Shown here: piece after piece, positions 30,916 to 38,352 of the stretch | How the letters are laid out: each line of letters opens with the position of its first letter | How positions within the stretch are numbered: position 1 is the stretch's first letter | IMG/VR virus record: IMGVR_UViG_3300031952_000015 | Coordinates: 1-64,000 of that record | Origin: a virus | Reading direction: 5' to 3' (one strand) | DNA: 64,000 nt | Translations under genes and position numbers: made by a program | Notes under the pieces: model-generated | Seen by the model: the letters and a program-made list of their open reading frames with translations, nothing else | Databases searched by the model: none | Told to the model about the DNA's origin: nothing

Positions 30916-31102
30916 CTTGATCCTCGTCCAGCTTCATCTTCTCGATGTTGCTCAGGTTGATCGCTTGGACTCCGCTCCGAGCGAGCTCGATCTTCGCGAA
31001 CTGCCCGCCGTCGATCCCAAGGAACACTCCGTGGAGCGCCTTGATCGCATCGCCGTCCTTGATGACCATCTTGACCCGCTTGTTCAGGAACTCTTCAAAC
31101 AT
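30893..31102 (-). CDS. Small Sm-like fold candidate
   Basis: 69 residues: NKRVKMVIKDGDAIKALHGVFLG, then GGQFAKIELARSGVQAINLSNIEKM resembles the five-strand pattern of Sm/LSm proteins, with an acidic tail. GGAGGG precedes the ATG and it overlaps radA by 23 bases. It could bind RNA. Confidence 0.55.
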   Translation of the reverse strand: MFEEFLNKRVKMVIKDGDAIKALHGVFLGIDGGQFAKIELARSGVQAINLSNIEKMKLDEDQDEEEARD

Positions 31103-31160
31103 GTGCTACCCTCCGAGAATTTGACTCATCTCGCCTCGCCTGCAGTGATGAATTCATTGC

Positions 31161-31180
31161 CATTTTTAATCTTTGCCCTC
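31161..31180 (-). promoter_or_regulatory. Promoter (GCAAAGATTAAAAATG)
   Basis: Minus strand GAGGGCAAAGATTAAAAATG, at the stop of the 31166 gene, facing the Sm-like gene and radA. A class B relative with GCAAAG instead of GCAATG. Confidence 0.6.
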
Positions 31181-31615
31181 CTGACGCCACATTTTGAACT
31201 TCTCAAGACTCTGGTCATATCGCTTGCCCTTCCCGTACTTCTCATCATCTGAAAGAGCATCCCATTCTTGATGACACTTCGAAGAACAAAAATACGAATA
31301 TGTTGTGCCTCTAAAGTATCGAATAAGCCCGGGCGTTCCGCAGTTCGGGCAGTAAGAGACATATTCTCCAACTCCACACTCTTCATCATCAGGCAATTGT
31401 CCTCCTGTCAAATCCCACAACGGAAGCTTTGAACTGACAGAGTTAAACTTTGCACATTGGGCGGTTATCCCGAACTTATCATAGAACCATTGACGGATCG
31501 GCTTCCCCTCCATCGACATCGAACTTGAGAGATGAAACGCATACCTGCTCGTTTCCTTAAGTGCATCGCAATATTGGTCAATCACTTTCTGCACTGCCAT
31601 CTGTGTATAGTTCAT
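31166..31615 (-). CDS. Zinc-binding protein of unknown function
   Basis: 149 residues. YCPNCGTPGLIRYF and FCSSKCHQEWD form a zinc ribbon or treble clef in the second half. The N-terminal half is helical (IDQYCDALKETSRYAFHLSSS). Ends with basic KMWRQEGKD. No family recognised. Confidence 0.6.
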   Translation of the reverse strand: MNYTQMAVQKVIDQYCDALKETSRYAFHLSSSMSMEGKPIRQWFYDKFGITAQCAKFNSVSSKLPLWDLTGGQLPDDEECGVGEYVSYCPNCGTPGLIRYFRGTTYSYFCSSKCHQEWDALSDDEKYGKGKRYDQSLEKFKMWRQEGKD

Positions 31616-31616
31616 T

Positions 31617-31958
31617 TCACTTCGCCTCCTGGATGATCTTCTTCATCTCCCTAATCTTATTTGCCTTATCTTCGATCTTCTGCCGGATCTGGTCGATCTC
31701 AGCATTGTGCTCGCCGATCTCCTTCTTCAAGATCGCCATCTTGAAGGAGACGTGAGACTTGGACTTAGAATCTTTGGTGATGTCAAGGTCGCGGTCGAGC
31801 GAGATCAGCTTGTTGAGATATTGGTTGAGCGTGATGCGGTCAGCTCTCGTCTTCTGCTTCATCGTCCTTAGATCAATGAACCCAAGCTCGCCCAGGAATT
31901 TTTCATTGTCCTTGTGGACTATGAAGTGGCCCAAAAATCTCACTCGTCTCTTCTTCAT
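31617..31958 (-). CDS. Coiled-coil protein
   Basis: 113 residues with a basic N-terminus (MKKRRVRFLGHFIVHKD) and a C-terminal coiled coil (EIGEHNAEIDQIRQKIEDKANK). The N-terminal overlap of 56 bases with the next upstream gene is unusual. Near the putative origin, so a DNA-binding role is possible. Confidence 0.55.
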   Translation of the reverse strand: MKKRRVRFLGHFIVHKDNEKFLGELGFIDLRTMKQKTRADRITLNQYLNKLISLDRDLDITKDSKSKSHVSFKMAILKKEIGEHNAEIDQIRQKIEDKANKIREMKKIIQEAK

Positions 31959-32085
31959 TCTCTTCCTCGTCTTTCATTACTGAAGAGTTAAGGGTGCCAC
32001 CTGAGGGTGCCACCCGATCTTTTAGGTGCCACCTGACAGGTGGCACCTGACTCTTCTTCTTAACTGGCTTCTTATCTTTTCTCAT
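31903..32085 (-). CDS. Small protein overlapping palindromic repeats
   Basis: 60 residues, Lys-rich at the start (MRKDKKPVKKKSQVPPVRWH), then acidic. GGTGAT lies before the ATG and a TTTATAAAA box is about 55-75 bases upstream. The middle of the gene is formed by the palindromic repeat array, so coding may be incidental. Confidence 0.4.
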   Translation of the reverse strand: MRKDKKPVKKKSQVPPVRWHLKDRVAPSGGTLNSSVMKDEEENEEETSEIFGPLHSPQGQ

Positions 32086-32236
32086 CTTTTGATCACCAAA
32101 GACCTATAAACCTGAGGTCCACCAATACGTTGAGACAGTCCTTTTATAAACTGTTTCTGGTCCAGGATTTTTTAGTCAAACTTTTTGAAAGCACCTCATC
32201 TTCTGGAATTGCAGGTGCCACCTGACAGGTGGCACC
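31993..32236. repeat. Six copies of GGTGSCACC arranged as palindromes; possible origin
   Basis: GGTGCCACC or GGTGGCACC occurs at 31993, 32006, 32025, 32039, 32214 and 32228. The pairs at 32024-32048 and 32212-32238 make long palindromes, with 12- and 13-base arms (CAGGTGCCACCTG) around a single A. They lie in the largest gap between well-supported genes and near radA. Iteron-like arrays in such gaps often mark replication origins or operators. Confidence 0.65.
32139..32158 (-). promoter_or_regulatory. Promoter-like TTTATAAAAGG box
   Basis: Minus strand AAACAGTTTATAAAAGGACT between the two groups of palindromes, facing 32085. TATA-like core resembling the class C sites. Confidence 0.5.
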
Positions 32237-32244
32237 TGTTTTTT
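32212..32244 (+). terminator. Palindrome followed by T-run (plus-strand orientation)
   Basis: The 13-base arms are followed on the plus strand by TTTTTT. This has the form of an intrinsic terminator for plus-strand transcription, though no plus-strand gene was found; it may be fortuitous and belong to the repeat array. Confidence 0.35.
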
Positions 32245-32286
32245 ATATCATGAGTTCTCATCGGAAACACCTTTAGACTTCTTGTC

Positions 32287-32306
32287 GTTTTTAATCATTG
32301 CTCTCA
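32287..32306 (-). promoter_or_regulatory. Class B promoter
   Basis: Minus strand GAGAGCAATGATTAAAAACG, overlapping the SND-stop end of the kinase-methyltransferase gene, and facing the repeat region and downstream genes. Confidence 0.6.
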
Positions 32307-33742
32307 TTCTTCATCCCTAGATAAAATTTCTCCTCCTTGAGCTGGCAGACCCAGATGCAGTTCCTAGACTGCTTCGGGAACAGCGGCGCGAAGATGACTG
32401 AGACCAGATTGCAGTCATAGTACTCGCTGAGCTCATCGAAGAGTTGTCTCTGAGCAGGAGTCATCAGCTTCTCATAGTCCTTCTGGGATGCGAACGTGCC
32501 GTAGACCTTCTTGATCTTGAAGTACTTCGACAGCAGCATCTCCATCTCAGCGTACGTCAGCTCGCCGACCTCTCCCTCGATCATGTGGTTGTCTGCGGCG
32601 CCGACCTTCGCGTCATAGCATGGCGTCGAGATCATCAGGACAGTATTCTGGTTCATGTGTGATTGGATGTTCATCATGAACTGGTTATGGTTCTTCTTCC
32701 CGATGTGCTCGAGGACCTCGAAGCAGGTGATGAAGTCCCAACTATTCCCATACTTCCCAGCGGGCGCCGCGATGTCTCCAGCCATCGTCGGATCGCACAG
32801 GTCTTCAACCTCAAATCTTACCCACTTGGTGACGAGATTCGCATACTTCTCCTTGAGCGATTCGATCGTCTTATCTCGGATGTCGATCCCGAGATAGCTC
32901 TTAATGCAGCGGCGGTTGTGGTACAGCGTCGCCAGATTGCCACCATCACCACAGCCCCAGTCCAAGAGAGTCTTCTCATGGAAGTTCGGCGTGATGAGCT
33001 TCAATAGATAGCTCCACCGGAGGTAGTGGGCGAAGATGTCGCGGTGGAACACATGGTTCTCGAACGAGACCTCAGGGTAGAGTTGGGTTCGGTTATACTT
33101 AGTTTTCCTCTTGACTGGACTCTCTGCAGGCTTCGGCGCATTATGCTCCTCAGCATCGATCTCCTGGTGCATTGCCTTGTCCTTCTCATAGTGCTCGAAC
33201 ATTTCTGCCACATTAACCTCCTCCACCGGCTTTGAGTACCCAGCTTCCCACTCCATGATGTAGTCGTAGATCATCTCTGGAGTCATGTCGTCAACGAACA
33301 CAAGCAGCTTGCGCTTGATGTTCGACGCTGCGAACTCTCGCCCGAATCGTATCAAGATCTCCGGGATCTGCTCTGGCTTGATGAACTTCCCGTCGAACCT
33401 TGACAGCACAAGCTCAGGCGATGCAGTCAAGACAATCAAGATTGTATTCTCATTGAGCGTTCTCTCTAATTCTCGCATGTAGTCTGGATAGTAGTTTCTG
33501 AAGATCGGCCCATAAATGCACTCGCCGAGAAGAAATCTGTCATAGATGATGTCGCAGCCCGCATTGAGATCCTTGATTCCTCGGATGTACTCTTGCCGAG
33601 CATACTCCTTCTGATCGCTTTGCGAGAGGTTGATCGGCGGGTTCTTGCAGTGGCGGACATCAAATGTCCCATGCTTGAGGAACTCGTTGATCAATGTAGT
33701 CTTTCCAGTACAGTCACATCCACAAATTAAATAATTTGTCAT
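32291..33742 (-). CDS. P-loop nucleotide kinase fused to SAM methyltransferase
   Basis: 483 residues. Residues 1 to about 175 match thymidylate/deoxynucleoside kinases: YLICGCDCTGKTTLINEFL (P-loop), GCDIIYDRFLLGECIYGPIF (DR motif) and a possible lid region after. A linker of charged residues follows. Residues about 230-483 are a methyltransferase: KTLLDWGCGDGGNLATL (motif I), SYLGIDIRD, DFITCFEVLEHI. The combination suggests base modification at nucleotide or DNA level. A class B-like promoter lies upstream. The last residues SND overlap a promoter. Confidence 0.85.
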   Translation of the reverse strand: MTNYLICGCDCTGKTTLINEFLKHGTFDVRHCKNPPINLSQSDQKEYARQEYIRGIKDLNAGCDIIYDRFLLGECIYGPIFRNYYPDYMRELERTLNENTILIVLTASPELVLSRFDGKFIKPEQIPEILIRFGREFAASNIKRKLLVFVDDMTPEMIYDYIMEWEAGYSKPVEEVNVAEMFEHYEKDKAMHQEIDAEEHNAPKPAESPVKRKTKYNRTQLYPEVSFENHVFHRDIFAHYLRWSYLLKLITPNFHEKTLLDWGCGDGGNLATLYHNRRCIKSYLGIDIRDKTIESLKEKYANLVTKWVRFEVEDLCDPTMAGDIAAPAGKYGNSWDFITCFEVLEHIGKKNHNQFMMNIQSHMNQNTVLMISTPCYDAKVGAADNHMIEGEVGELTYAEMEMLLSKYFKIKKVYGTFASQKDYEKLMTPAQRQLFDELSEYYDCNLVSVIFAPLFPKQSRNCIWVCQLKEEKFYLGMKNESND

Positions 33743-33756
33743 TTACGTTCCCTCCG

Positions 33757-33775
33757 TAATTTTTTAATAGATCGC
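33757..33775 (-). promoter_or_regulatory. Promoter-like ATTAAAAAATTACGG
   Basis: Minus strand GATCTATTAAAAAATTACGG directly upstream of the kinase-methyltransferase start at 33742, with GGAGGGAACG ribosome site between. Confidence 0.5.
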
Positions 33776-33795
33776 GGCATATCCATAGTCTTCAT

Positions 33796-34500
33796 CTACT
33801 TTGACATCGCCTCCTTGCGAATCTTCTCGACATGAGCTTCGACTCCCTTATTAAACCTTATCACATAGCTCGGGTGCTGGACTGTGACGACCTCAGGCAT
33901 TGGGTGCTTTAAGTCTGAGAAGGCTTTCTCGGCATGCTTCAGGGCTCCCTGGACCCCCTTAGATGCGACGCTGCCGAGGCATATAATCTTCTTAGGCTTG
34001 AGGTTCTTGATGGCCGCAGTGAGATCCTGGATGCCCTCCTCAATGACCTCCTTGAGATCTTTCATCTGAGCTCCTGGGCAGTATGTGTTGAAGACATTCG
34101 TCAAGTAGATGTTGTGCAGTCCCTTGATAGCCTTCTCGATCAGATCTCCGGTCCGGTTGCCGTGGAAGACCTCAAGATTCTGGTCCTTCTTCCGCTGGCG
34201 TCCTGGGCACATGCCGACAATCATCGTGCAATTATTCGTCCGATCGACGTCTCTCGGCGAGTACTTGATCCGCTTGCTCGTGTCAGGGATCCTCGCCATC
34301 GGCTCGACTGCATTGATTGGTTTCTCGACCTTGACCTCATCCTTCTTCAGCTTCAGTCCTTTCCCACCGCACTTCGGGCACTCGAGATCTCTTTCGAGCC
34401 CATAGCATTTCTTCTCATAGTTGCACACAGTGCAGCTCCAAATATCATAGCATCCGCTGCGGTCTTCTATTGTCATTAAATTCTTCTTCTCCCATACCAC
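33796..34500 (-). CDS. Uracil-DNA glycosylase superfamily protein with N-terminal zinc finger
   Basis: 234 residues from the GTG at 34500 (GAGGTG six bases upstream). N-terminus: CYDIWSCTVCNYEKKCYG, then CPKCGG, zinc binding. Glycosylase part: TMIVGMCPGRQRKKDQ (motif A, with the GxxPG core), IYLTNVFNTYCPG, KIICLGSVASKG and VTVQHPSYVIRF (motif with HPS). This matches family 4/5-like UDGs without the 4Fe-4S cluster Cys pattern. It would remove uracil or other damaged bases from DNA. Confidence 0.78.
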   Translation of the reverse strand: MVWEKKNLMTIEDRSGCYDIWSCTVCNYEKKCYGLERDLECPKCGGKGLKLKKDEVKVEKPINAVEPMARIPDTSKRIKYSPRDVDRTNNCTMIVGMCPGRQRKKDQNLEVFHGNRTGDLIEKAIKGLHNIYLTNVFNTYCPGAQMKDLKEVIEEGIQDLTAAIKNLKPKKIICLGSVASKGVQGALKHAEKAFSDLKHPMPEVVTVQHPSYVIRFNKGVEAHVEKIRKEAMSK

Positions 34501-34565
34501 GTCGTTCACCTCACTTCCTTCTTCAAAGATTCTACTGACTCGATGTTCTCATTTGTGCCATTCGT

Positions 34566-34859
34566 CTACCGTTTCCATGAGTTCTTGATCGTCTCCTTCT
34601 TGTCCCATCCCCGAAGGTAGTGCGCATCCTCTCCATCCTTCCAACGATTGCAGAAGATCCAAGCTTGAGTCTCCATCTCCTTCTCTGACTTCGCGATCGT
34701 GCCGTCGATCTGGACCCCAGCCTGGTTGAATGCCATGATGTCATAGATGATCGGAGAGTCTGCGCACGAGAACATCAATGACTTAGTCACCTTCACTGAG
34801 ATCCCAGACTTCAGATCAATCCTCTTGATGGCCAGTTTCCCGTTTACGTGCTCAACCAT
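34566..34859 (-). CDS. Unknown 97-residue protein
   Basis: GAGGA precedes the ATG. A beta-like first part (LAIKRIDLKSGISVKVTKSLMF) and a Trp-rich second part (TQAWIFCNRWKDGEDAHYLRGWDKK). No family recognised. Overlaps the SWIM gene by 8 bases. Confidence 0.6.
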   Translation of the reverse strand: MVEHVNGKLAIKRIDLKSGISVKVTKSLMFSCADSPIIYDIMAFNQAGVQIDGTIAKSEKEMETQAWIFCNRWKDGEDAHYLRGWDKKETIKNSWKR

Positions 34860-35166
34860 GGCGCTTCCTCAAGAAGTACTTGAACGTCTCGACATAATCA
34901 CCAAGCCCGATGTAGAGGAATGCGGCCATAACATGAGAGCAGAGCGTCCCGTTCGAGATGCCTTGGATCCCCATGAAGTCGCAATCGCACTTCCACTTGA
35001 AGATTGAGTTGCCTCCGTCCCGGCTCTCATAGAAGACTTCGACATTGAACTCTCTCCCGTCCTCGTTTTTTACCACGAAGTATGTCGACTTCGGCGTCTC
35101 AGCTGTCTTGCGGATGAGATCCTTCCGGAGCAGGTCTCGTGCTCTGGCGAAGAGGTAGGGCCTCAT
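34852..35166 (-). CDS. SWIM zinc-finger protein
   Basis: 104 residues from the ATG at 35166. FKWKCDCDFMG ... GTLCSHVMAAFLY is the CxCx(n)CxH SWIM motif. SWIM domains bind DNA or proteins; viral ones often accompany recombination genes. The N-terminal part is beta-like (TYFVVKNEDGREFNVEVFYES). It lies next to the ssDNA-binding candidate. Confidence 0.75.
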   Translation of the reverse strand: MRPYLFARARDLLRKDLIRKTAETPKSTYFVVKNEDGREFNVEVFYESRDGGNSIFKWKCDCDFMGIQGISNGTLCSHVMAAFLYIGLGDYVETFKYFLRKRHG

Positions 35167-35174
35167 GCCCTGCC

Positions 35175-35642
35175 TCACAAGACTCCCTTGTCCTTAAGCT
35201 GTCGCGTCACGAAGATGAACATCGAGTTGATGTGCTGGCCGAGCGAGTCCTTGTACTTTTCCTTGTCCTCAGGCGAGTTGAAGATCTCCTTCTCAGCAGC
35301 ATTCTTCACCGCGAGCATGACGTTCTTCGCGATGTTAACCGTCTGGTCGACGATGATCGCCTTCTCCTCAGCAGAGAGCGCGATCTTCCCTTGTTGGCCG
35401 AAAGTCTCAGTCTTCTTCGGCGCTGCAGGACCATCATCAGGAACTGCGTCGAGGATCTTCACAAAGTGGATCTTCCGATCTTGGTCGACGTCAAGCTGCA
35501 CTCGGTCGCCCTTCTGGAGCTTCACGACGTACTGCTTCGTGCGCTCAGTTGCGTTGTACCATGTGTCGTCGATGTTGACGCCACCGTCGTACTTAGATGT
35601 CGCGGCTTTGACGAAGCCGCTCACTTTCGTCAGGTCTGTCAT
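35175..35642 (-). CDS. OB-fold single-stranded DNA-binding candidate
   Basis: 155 residues. First 65 residues have OB-like strand spacing (VNIDDTWYNATERTKQYVVKLQKGDRVQLDVDQ cut across strands; IHFVKIL). The C-terminus is helical (SLGQHINSMFIFVTRQLKDKG). Position with the SWIM, RadA, and UDG genes suits an SSB role; confidence is moderate. Confidence 0.5.
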   Translation of the reverse strand: MTDLTKVSGFVKAATSKYDGGVNIDDTWYNATERTKQYVVKLQKGDRVQLDVDQDRKIHFVKILDAVPDDGPAAPKKTETFGQQGKIALSAEEKAIIVDQTVNIAKNVMLAVKNAAEKEIFNSPEDKEKYKDSLGQHINSMFIFVTRQLKDKGVL

Positions 35643-35740
35643 GTCGTTTACCTCCTCATCCTTTGTTCACCGTTGGATGAGAATGATCTCTCGTCTTTAC
35701 TCGAACCTGCAATGAGGCTCACGCTTAGAGAACTGTTCCC

Positions 35741-35760
35741 CTTTTTATTCTTTGCTCTTG
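35741..35760 (-). promoter_or_regulatory. Promoter (GCAAAGAATAAAAAGG)
   Basis: Minus strand GAGCAAAGAATAAAAAGGGG, class B relative, near the end of the 35762 gene and facing the OB-fold gene; the distance to the ATG is about 100 bases. Confidence 0.55.
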
Positions 35761-35761
35761 T

Positions 35762-36145
35762 CTATTTCTCTAGGATCAGGACTTTTACCTTCCGGTCGAT
35801 CCACTTCTTCGGGAGATAGATGTATCCAGAGCTCCCAGTCGAGGTCCCCTTGATGGTGTCATCGTAGATCTCCTCAACGTTGTCGAACTCGACTTGGATG
35901 TGTTGGTCCTCATGTTTCTGCATGCCAGAGTCTCCACCATGCTGCCGCTTGACCATGCCTTGAGCTCTCTCGAAGTCAATTGCAGACACATGAAGAATCC
36001 CATTCTTCGCAGTGTACTCGATCCCAGCATTATGTAGGATTTCCTTCTGTCGTTCGACAGTCAGCGTCGAGAACAGCGCAACGACCATCTTCTTCCGCTT
36101 CCTGGCATAATCCTTGATTCCTTCTTTAGTTCGTATGTACCTCAT
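35762..36145 (-). CDS. DUF2080-type AbrB-like protein
   Basis: 127 residues from the ATG at 36145 with GGAGG upstream. The C-terminal 45 residues (YDDTIKGTSTGSSGYIYLP, KKWIDRKVKVLILEK) match the small archaeal DUF2080 family, a SpoVT/AbrB-like DNA-binding barrel found near transposons and viruses. The N-terminal 75 residues are helical with ERQKEILHNAGIEYTAKNG. Likely a regulator. Confidence 0.7.
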   Translation of the reverse strand: MRYIRTKEGIKDYARKRKKMVVALFSTLTVERQKEILHNAGIEYTAKNGILHVSAIDFERAQGMVKRQHGGDSGMQKHEDQHIQVEFDNVEEIYDDTIKGTSTGSSGYIYLPKKWIDRKVKVLILEK

Positions 36146-36290
36146 TTCGATCCTCCTTGATTGCTTGGTCAAGCCAGTTCTCAAATGTATTCATGAACTG
36201 GATTGCTCTGCAGTCCAACACTGAGTCTTTGAAGTTAATGACGCTCATAAAGTAAATGAACTCATCCTTGAACTCCTGCCTTGCGCTCAT
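36126..36290 (-). CDS. Small helical protein, 54 residues
   Basis: MSARQEFKDEFIYFMSVIN and FENWLDQAIKEDRNE form amphipathic helices. It ends in an ATGA-like overlap region with the DUF2080 start. Unknown. Confidence 0.55.
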   Translation of the reverse strand: MSARQEFKDEFIYFMSVINFKDSVLDCRAIQFMNTFENWLDQAIKEDRNEVHTN

Positions 36291-36544
36291 TCTGGTTCCT
36301 GCCGCGGGATCACGATGAAATTCTCCGCATACTCGATGCAGACTATCGCGATGGTCTCTGCCTCGAACGGCCTGAGCGGCTTGTGGTCATCAGGCGAGTC
36401 GCCATCTGGCCAATTGTCCATCAGCGGCTTGATCGCTCGAAATATCGCGCACGTCTTCATGTGGCCGCACTTGAGGCAGGAGGGCGGGGTGACTACCCCG
36501 CCCTTGACGCTCTCTCTTGCCCGCTTGATGTCAGCTTGGTTCAT
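36287..36544 (-). CDS. Zinc-binding unknown protein
   Basis: 85 residues from the ATG at 36544 (GGTGATG upstream). CLKCGHMKTC in the first third, then an acidic Pro-rich stretch and beta-like end (AIVCIEYAENFIVIP). It has an ATGA overlap with the DUF932 gene. Confidence 0.55.
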   Translation of the reverse strand: MNQADIKRARESVKGGVVTPPSCLKCGHMKTCAIFRAIKPLMDNWPDGDSPDDHKPLRPFEAETIAIVCIEYAENFIVIPRQEPE

Positions 36545-37440
36545 CTTGACATCACCTGCGGCGCGATCTTGACTGCCTTGTGGAGCGAGTCGAACATCGC
36601 CTTCTTGCTCGTGTAGCCAGTCTTGTCGTTGTGCCAGATCCCAGCAGTGAGGTCGTTGTAGACCTCCCACATCGCCGGCGCCCGCGCAAGGGTGACCTTA
36701 TCCTTCTTCTTGTCGATGGAGATGTAGCTTGGTATGTACTTCTTCGGGACTGCCTTGATGAGCTCTCTCGCTGTCGCGATGGTCAAGGTCTCCTTCTGGA
36801 GCCGCTTGTACTCGCCGATGATTGCTCGTCCCTGTTCGACTACGTTGAGCATCGTCTGCTTCAGCGTGTCAGTGGTCAAGTTCTTCGTGTGCCGCTTCGT
36901 GACATAGTTTAAGACATTGCGGTCGTCGAATGCTTGCCCGCGTCCCTTCACGCCGATCAAGACCATGTTGGCGCATGCGTGTCTGAATGTAAAGGTCGAC
37001 ATGCTCAGCCCGAGGGAGCTATCTATAGAGTTGTGGACAGCAAACCCAAGCTGGATGGTGTCTCCCTTGCCAAGATCATACGGGTCGTCAAATGCGTACA
37101 GCGCATGGCCTTGAGCGCGCTTCTCGCCAGTCAAGAATGTGTGCTTGTCGACCTTCTGGTACCAGCTCCCCTTGAACTCAGAGAACGGCACGGCGCCGAC
37201 CAGCGTCGCGATCTCATCGGCCGCGCTGAACATCTCCTCATTCGGCAGGAGCTTGTACTTGTCGCCGACAATCGACGCAAGCTGCCCTTTCTGGATGATC
37301 GCCTTGAATGGGACATCCGTGCCCTTGTGCTGCAGAAACTGCTCCTGCAAGCCATGCGACTTCCACTTGTCGTCTACCTTCCCGACCGTGAATGTGTATA
37401 TGGTCGGGTCTTTCGTTGCTGTGCTCGTCTTGTCTCTCAT
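36541..37440 (-). CDS. DUF932-like protein
   Basis: 299 residues. The layout (PFKAIIQKGQLASIVGDKYKL, QLGFAVHNSIDSSLGLSMS, FRHACANMVLIG, KRHTKNL) resembles the DUF932 family, common in tailed phages and plasmids. Its function is unknown; in some elements it sits in early regions. Strong GGAGGTGA site and a class C promoter directly upstream suggest high, early expression. Confidence 0.7.
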   Translation of the reverse strand: MRDKTSTATKDPTIYTFTVGKVDDKWKSHGLQEQFLQHKGTDVPFKAIIQKGQLASIVGDKYKLLPNEEMFSAADEIATLVGAVPFSEFKGSWYQKVDKHTFLTGEKRAQGHALYAFDDPYDLGKGDTIQLGFAVHNSIDSSLGLSMSTFTFRHACANMVLIGVKGRGQAFDDRNVLNYVTKRHTKNLTTDTLKQTMLNVVEQGRAIIGEYKRLQKETLTIATARELIKAVPKKYIPSYISIDKKKDKVTLARAPAMWEVYNDLTAGIWHNDKTGYTSKKAMFDSLHKAVKIAPQVMSR

Positions 37441-37469
37441 CTCGTATCACCTCCGAATATCTCGGATAG

Positions 37470-37505
37470 TATGTATAAAATGCATACCTATTTATAAATC
37501 TTTCC
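37470..37505 (-). promoter_or_regulatory. Class C promoter with imperfect palindrome
   Basis: Minus strand GGAAAGATTTATAAATAGG, then GTATGCATTTTATACATAC, a near-perfect 19-base palindrome. BRE/TATA-like core followed by a candidate operator, upstream of the DUF932 gene. Confidence 0.7.
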
Positions 37506-37519
37506 TTAGGTCGGAAAGC

Positions 37520-37708
37520 TTATCTATGCTGCCGGTCATGCTCATCATCTCGTATCAGATGGAGTTTATGAAGCTTAGACCTGACTGACTGGTCGGACCG
37601 ATTGAGTTTCAGACTGATGGCAGCATTGGTAAGCCGATCAATGTTGCGCCTGAGATACACGATCTCCCTCTCAGTCCATGATCTCCTGATGTGAATTATC
37701 AAGCTCAT
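37520..37708 (-). CDS. Small helix-turn-helix (SANT/Myb-like) protein
   Basis: 62 residues: RRSWTEREIVYLRRNIDRL, NAAISLKLNRSDQSVRSKL, HKLHL has Trp and helix spacing of Myb/SANT-type DNA-binding domains. It sits between the class C promoter and the wHTH gene. Likely a DNA-binding protein. Confidence 0.65.
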   Translation of the reverse strand: MSLIIHIRRSWTEREIVYLRRNIDRLTNAAISLKLNRSDQSVRSKLHKLHLIRDDEHDRQHR

Positions 37709-37718
37709 CTCGTCCGCC

Positions 37719-38258
37719 TCACTTCATCATCGAGAACTTCGTGGCGATCTTCGTCGTCTCGTCGAGCATCATCGTCTCAGATGTCTTTGAGATGCGCTCG
37801 ACCGGCTTTGGATCTCCAGCATAATGGATGCAGATTGGATTCCCCTTCCCAGCTGAGCGATGAGTGAACTTCCGATCAATGATGACGCGAGGCTGTTCTT
37901 TGAGCCACTCAAGATCGGTCGATATTGTCGAGTAGTTCACCTTGATGACCTTCGCAAGATCTCCGATGTGCCAGACCCGATCATCCTTAGCTACCAATGC
38001 AAGGATCGTCTGGCGCCGCTCGTCGATAGAGTACGGCTTCCGGTCATACCCGAATACGTCAGTCAATCCGCCTGGCGTCGCAGATTGCGGATACTTGATC
38101 GGGATGCACGCCATCTCATTCTCGATCTTCGGCATCTTAGATAGGACATTGTACCCAATTGCCCATCTAAGGATCCAGAAGACCTGCTTCGCCGTCAGTA
38201 GGACGATCGACCCGTTGTCAAGTTTCACCTGTACCGATTTCTGCTCATTGTCGCTCAT
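37719..38258 (-). CDS. Winged-helix regulator
   Basis: 179 residues from the ATG at 38258 (GAGGC upstream). ERRQTILALVAKDDRVWHIGD, LAKVIKVNYSTISTDLEWLKE is a winged helix; the N-terminal part (VLLTAKQVFWILRWAIG) may be a dimerisation helix. It is the first gene of the early side of the genome and has a class C promoter, so it is a candidate master regulator. Confidence 0.7.
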   Translation of the reverse strand: MSDNEQKSVQVKLDNGSIVLLTAKQVFWILRWAIGYNVLSKMPKIENEMACIPIKYPQSATPGGLTDVFGYDRKPYSIDERRQTILALVAKDDRVWHIGDLAKVIKVNYSTISTDLEWLKEQPRVIIDRKFTHRSAGKGNPICIHYAGDPKPVERISKTSETMMLDETTKIATKFSMMK

Positions 38259-38275
38259 CTTGTCTTGCCTCATCT

Positions 38276-38330
38276 CATACATATAATATAAGAATGAGAA
38301 ACCTACAGCTATATATAAATCTTTCTATAG
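38276..38330 (-). promoter_or_regulatory. Class C promoter
   Basis: Minus strand GAAAGATTTATATATAGC followed by an AT-rich stretch flanked by CTCAT and ATGAG. Upstream of the winged-helix gene; candidate self-regulated promoter. Confidence 0.65.
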
Positions 38331-38352
38331 CCGATCTTCTATCAATAAAAGA

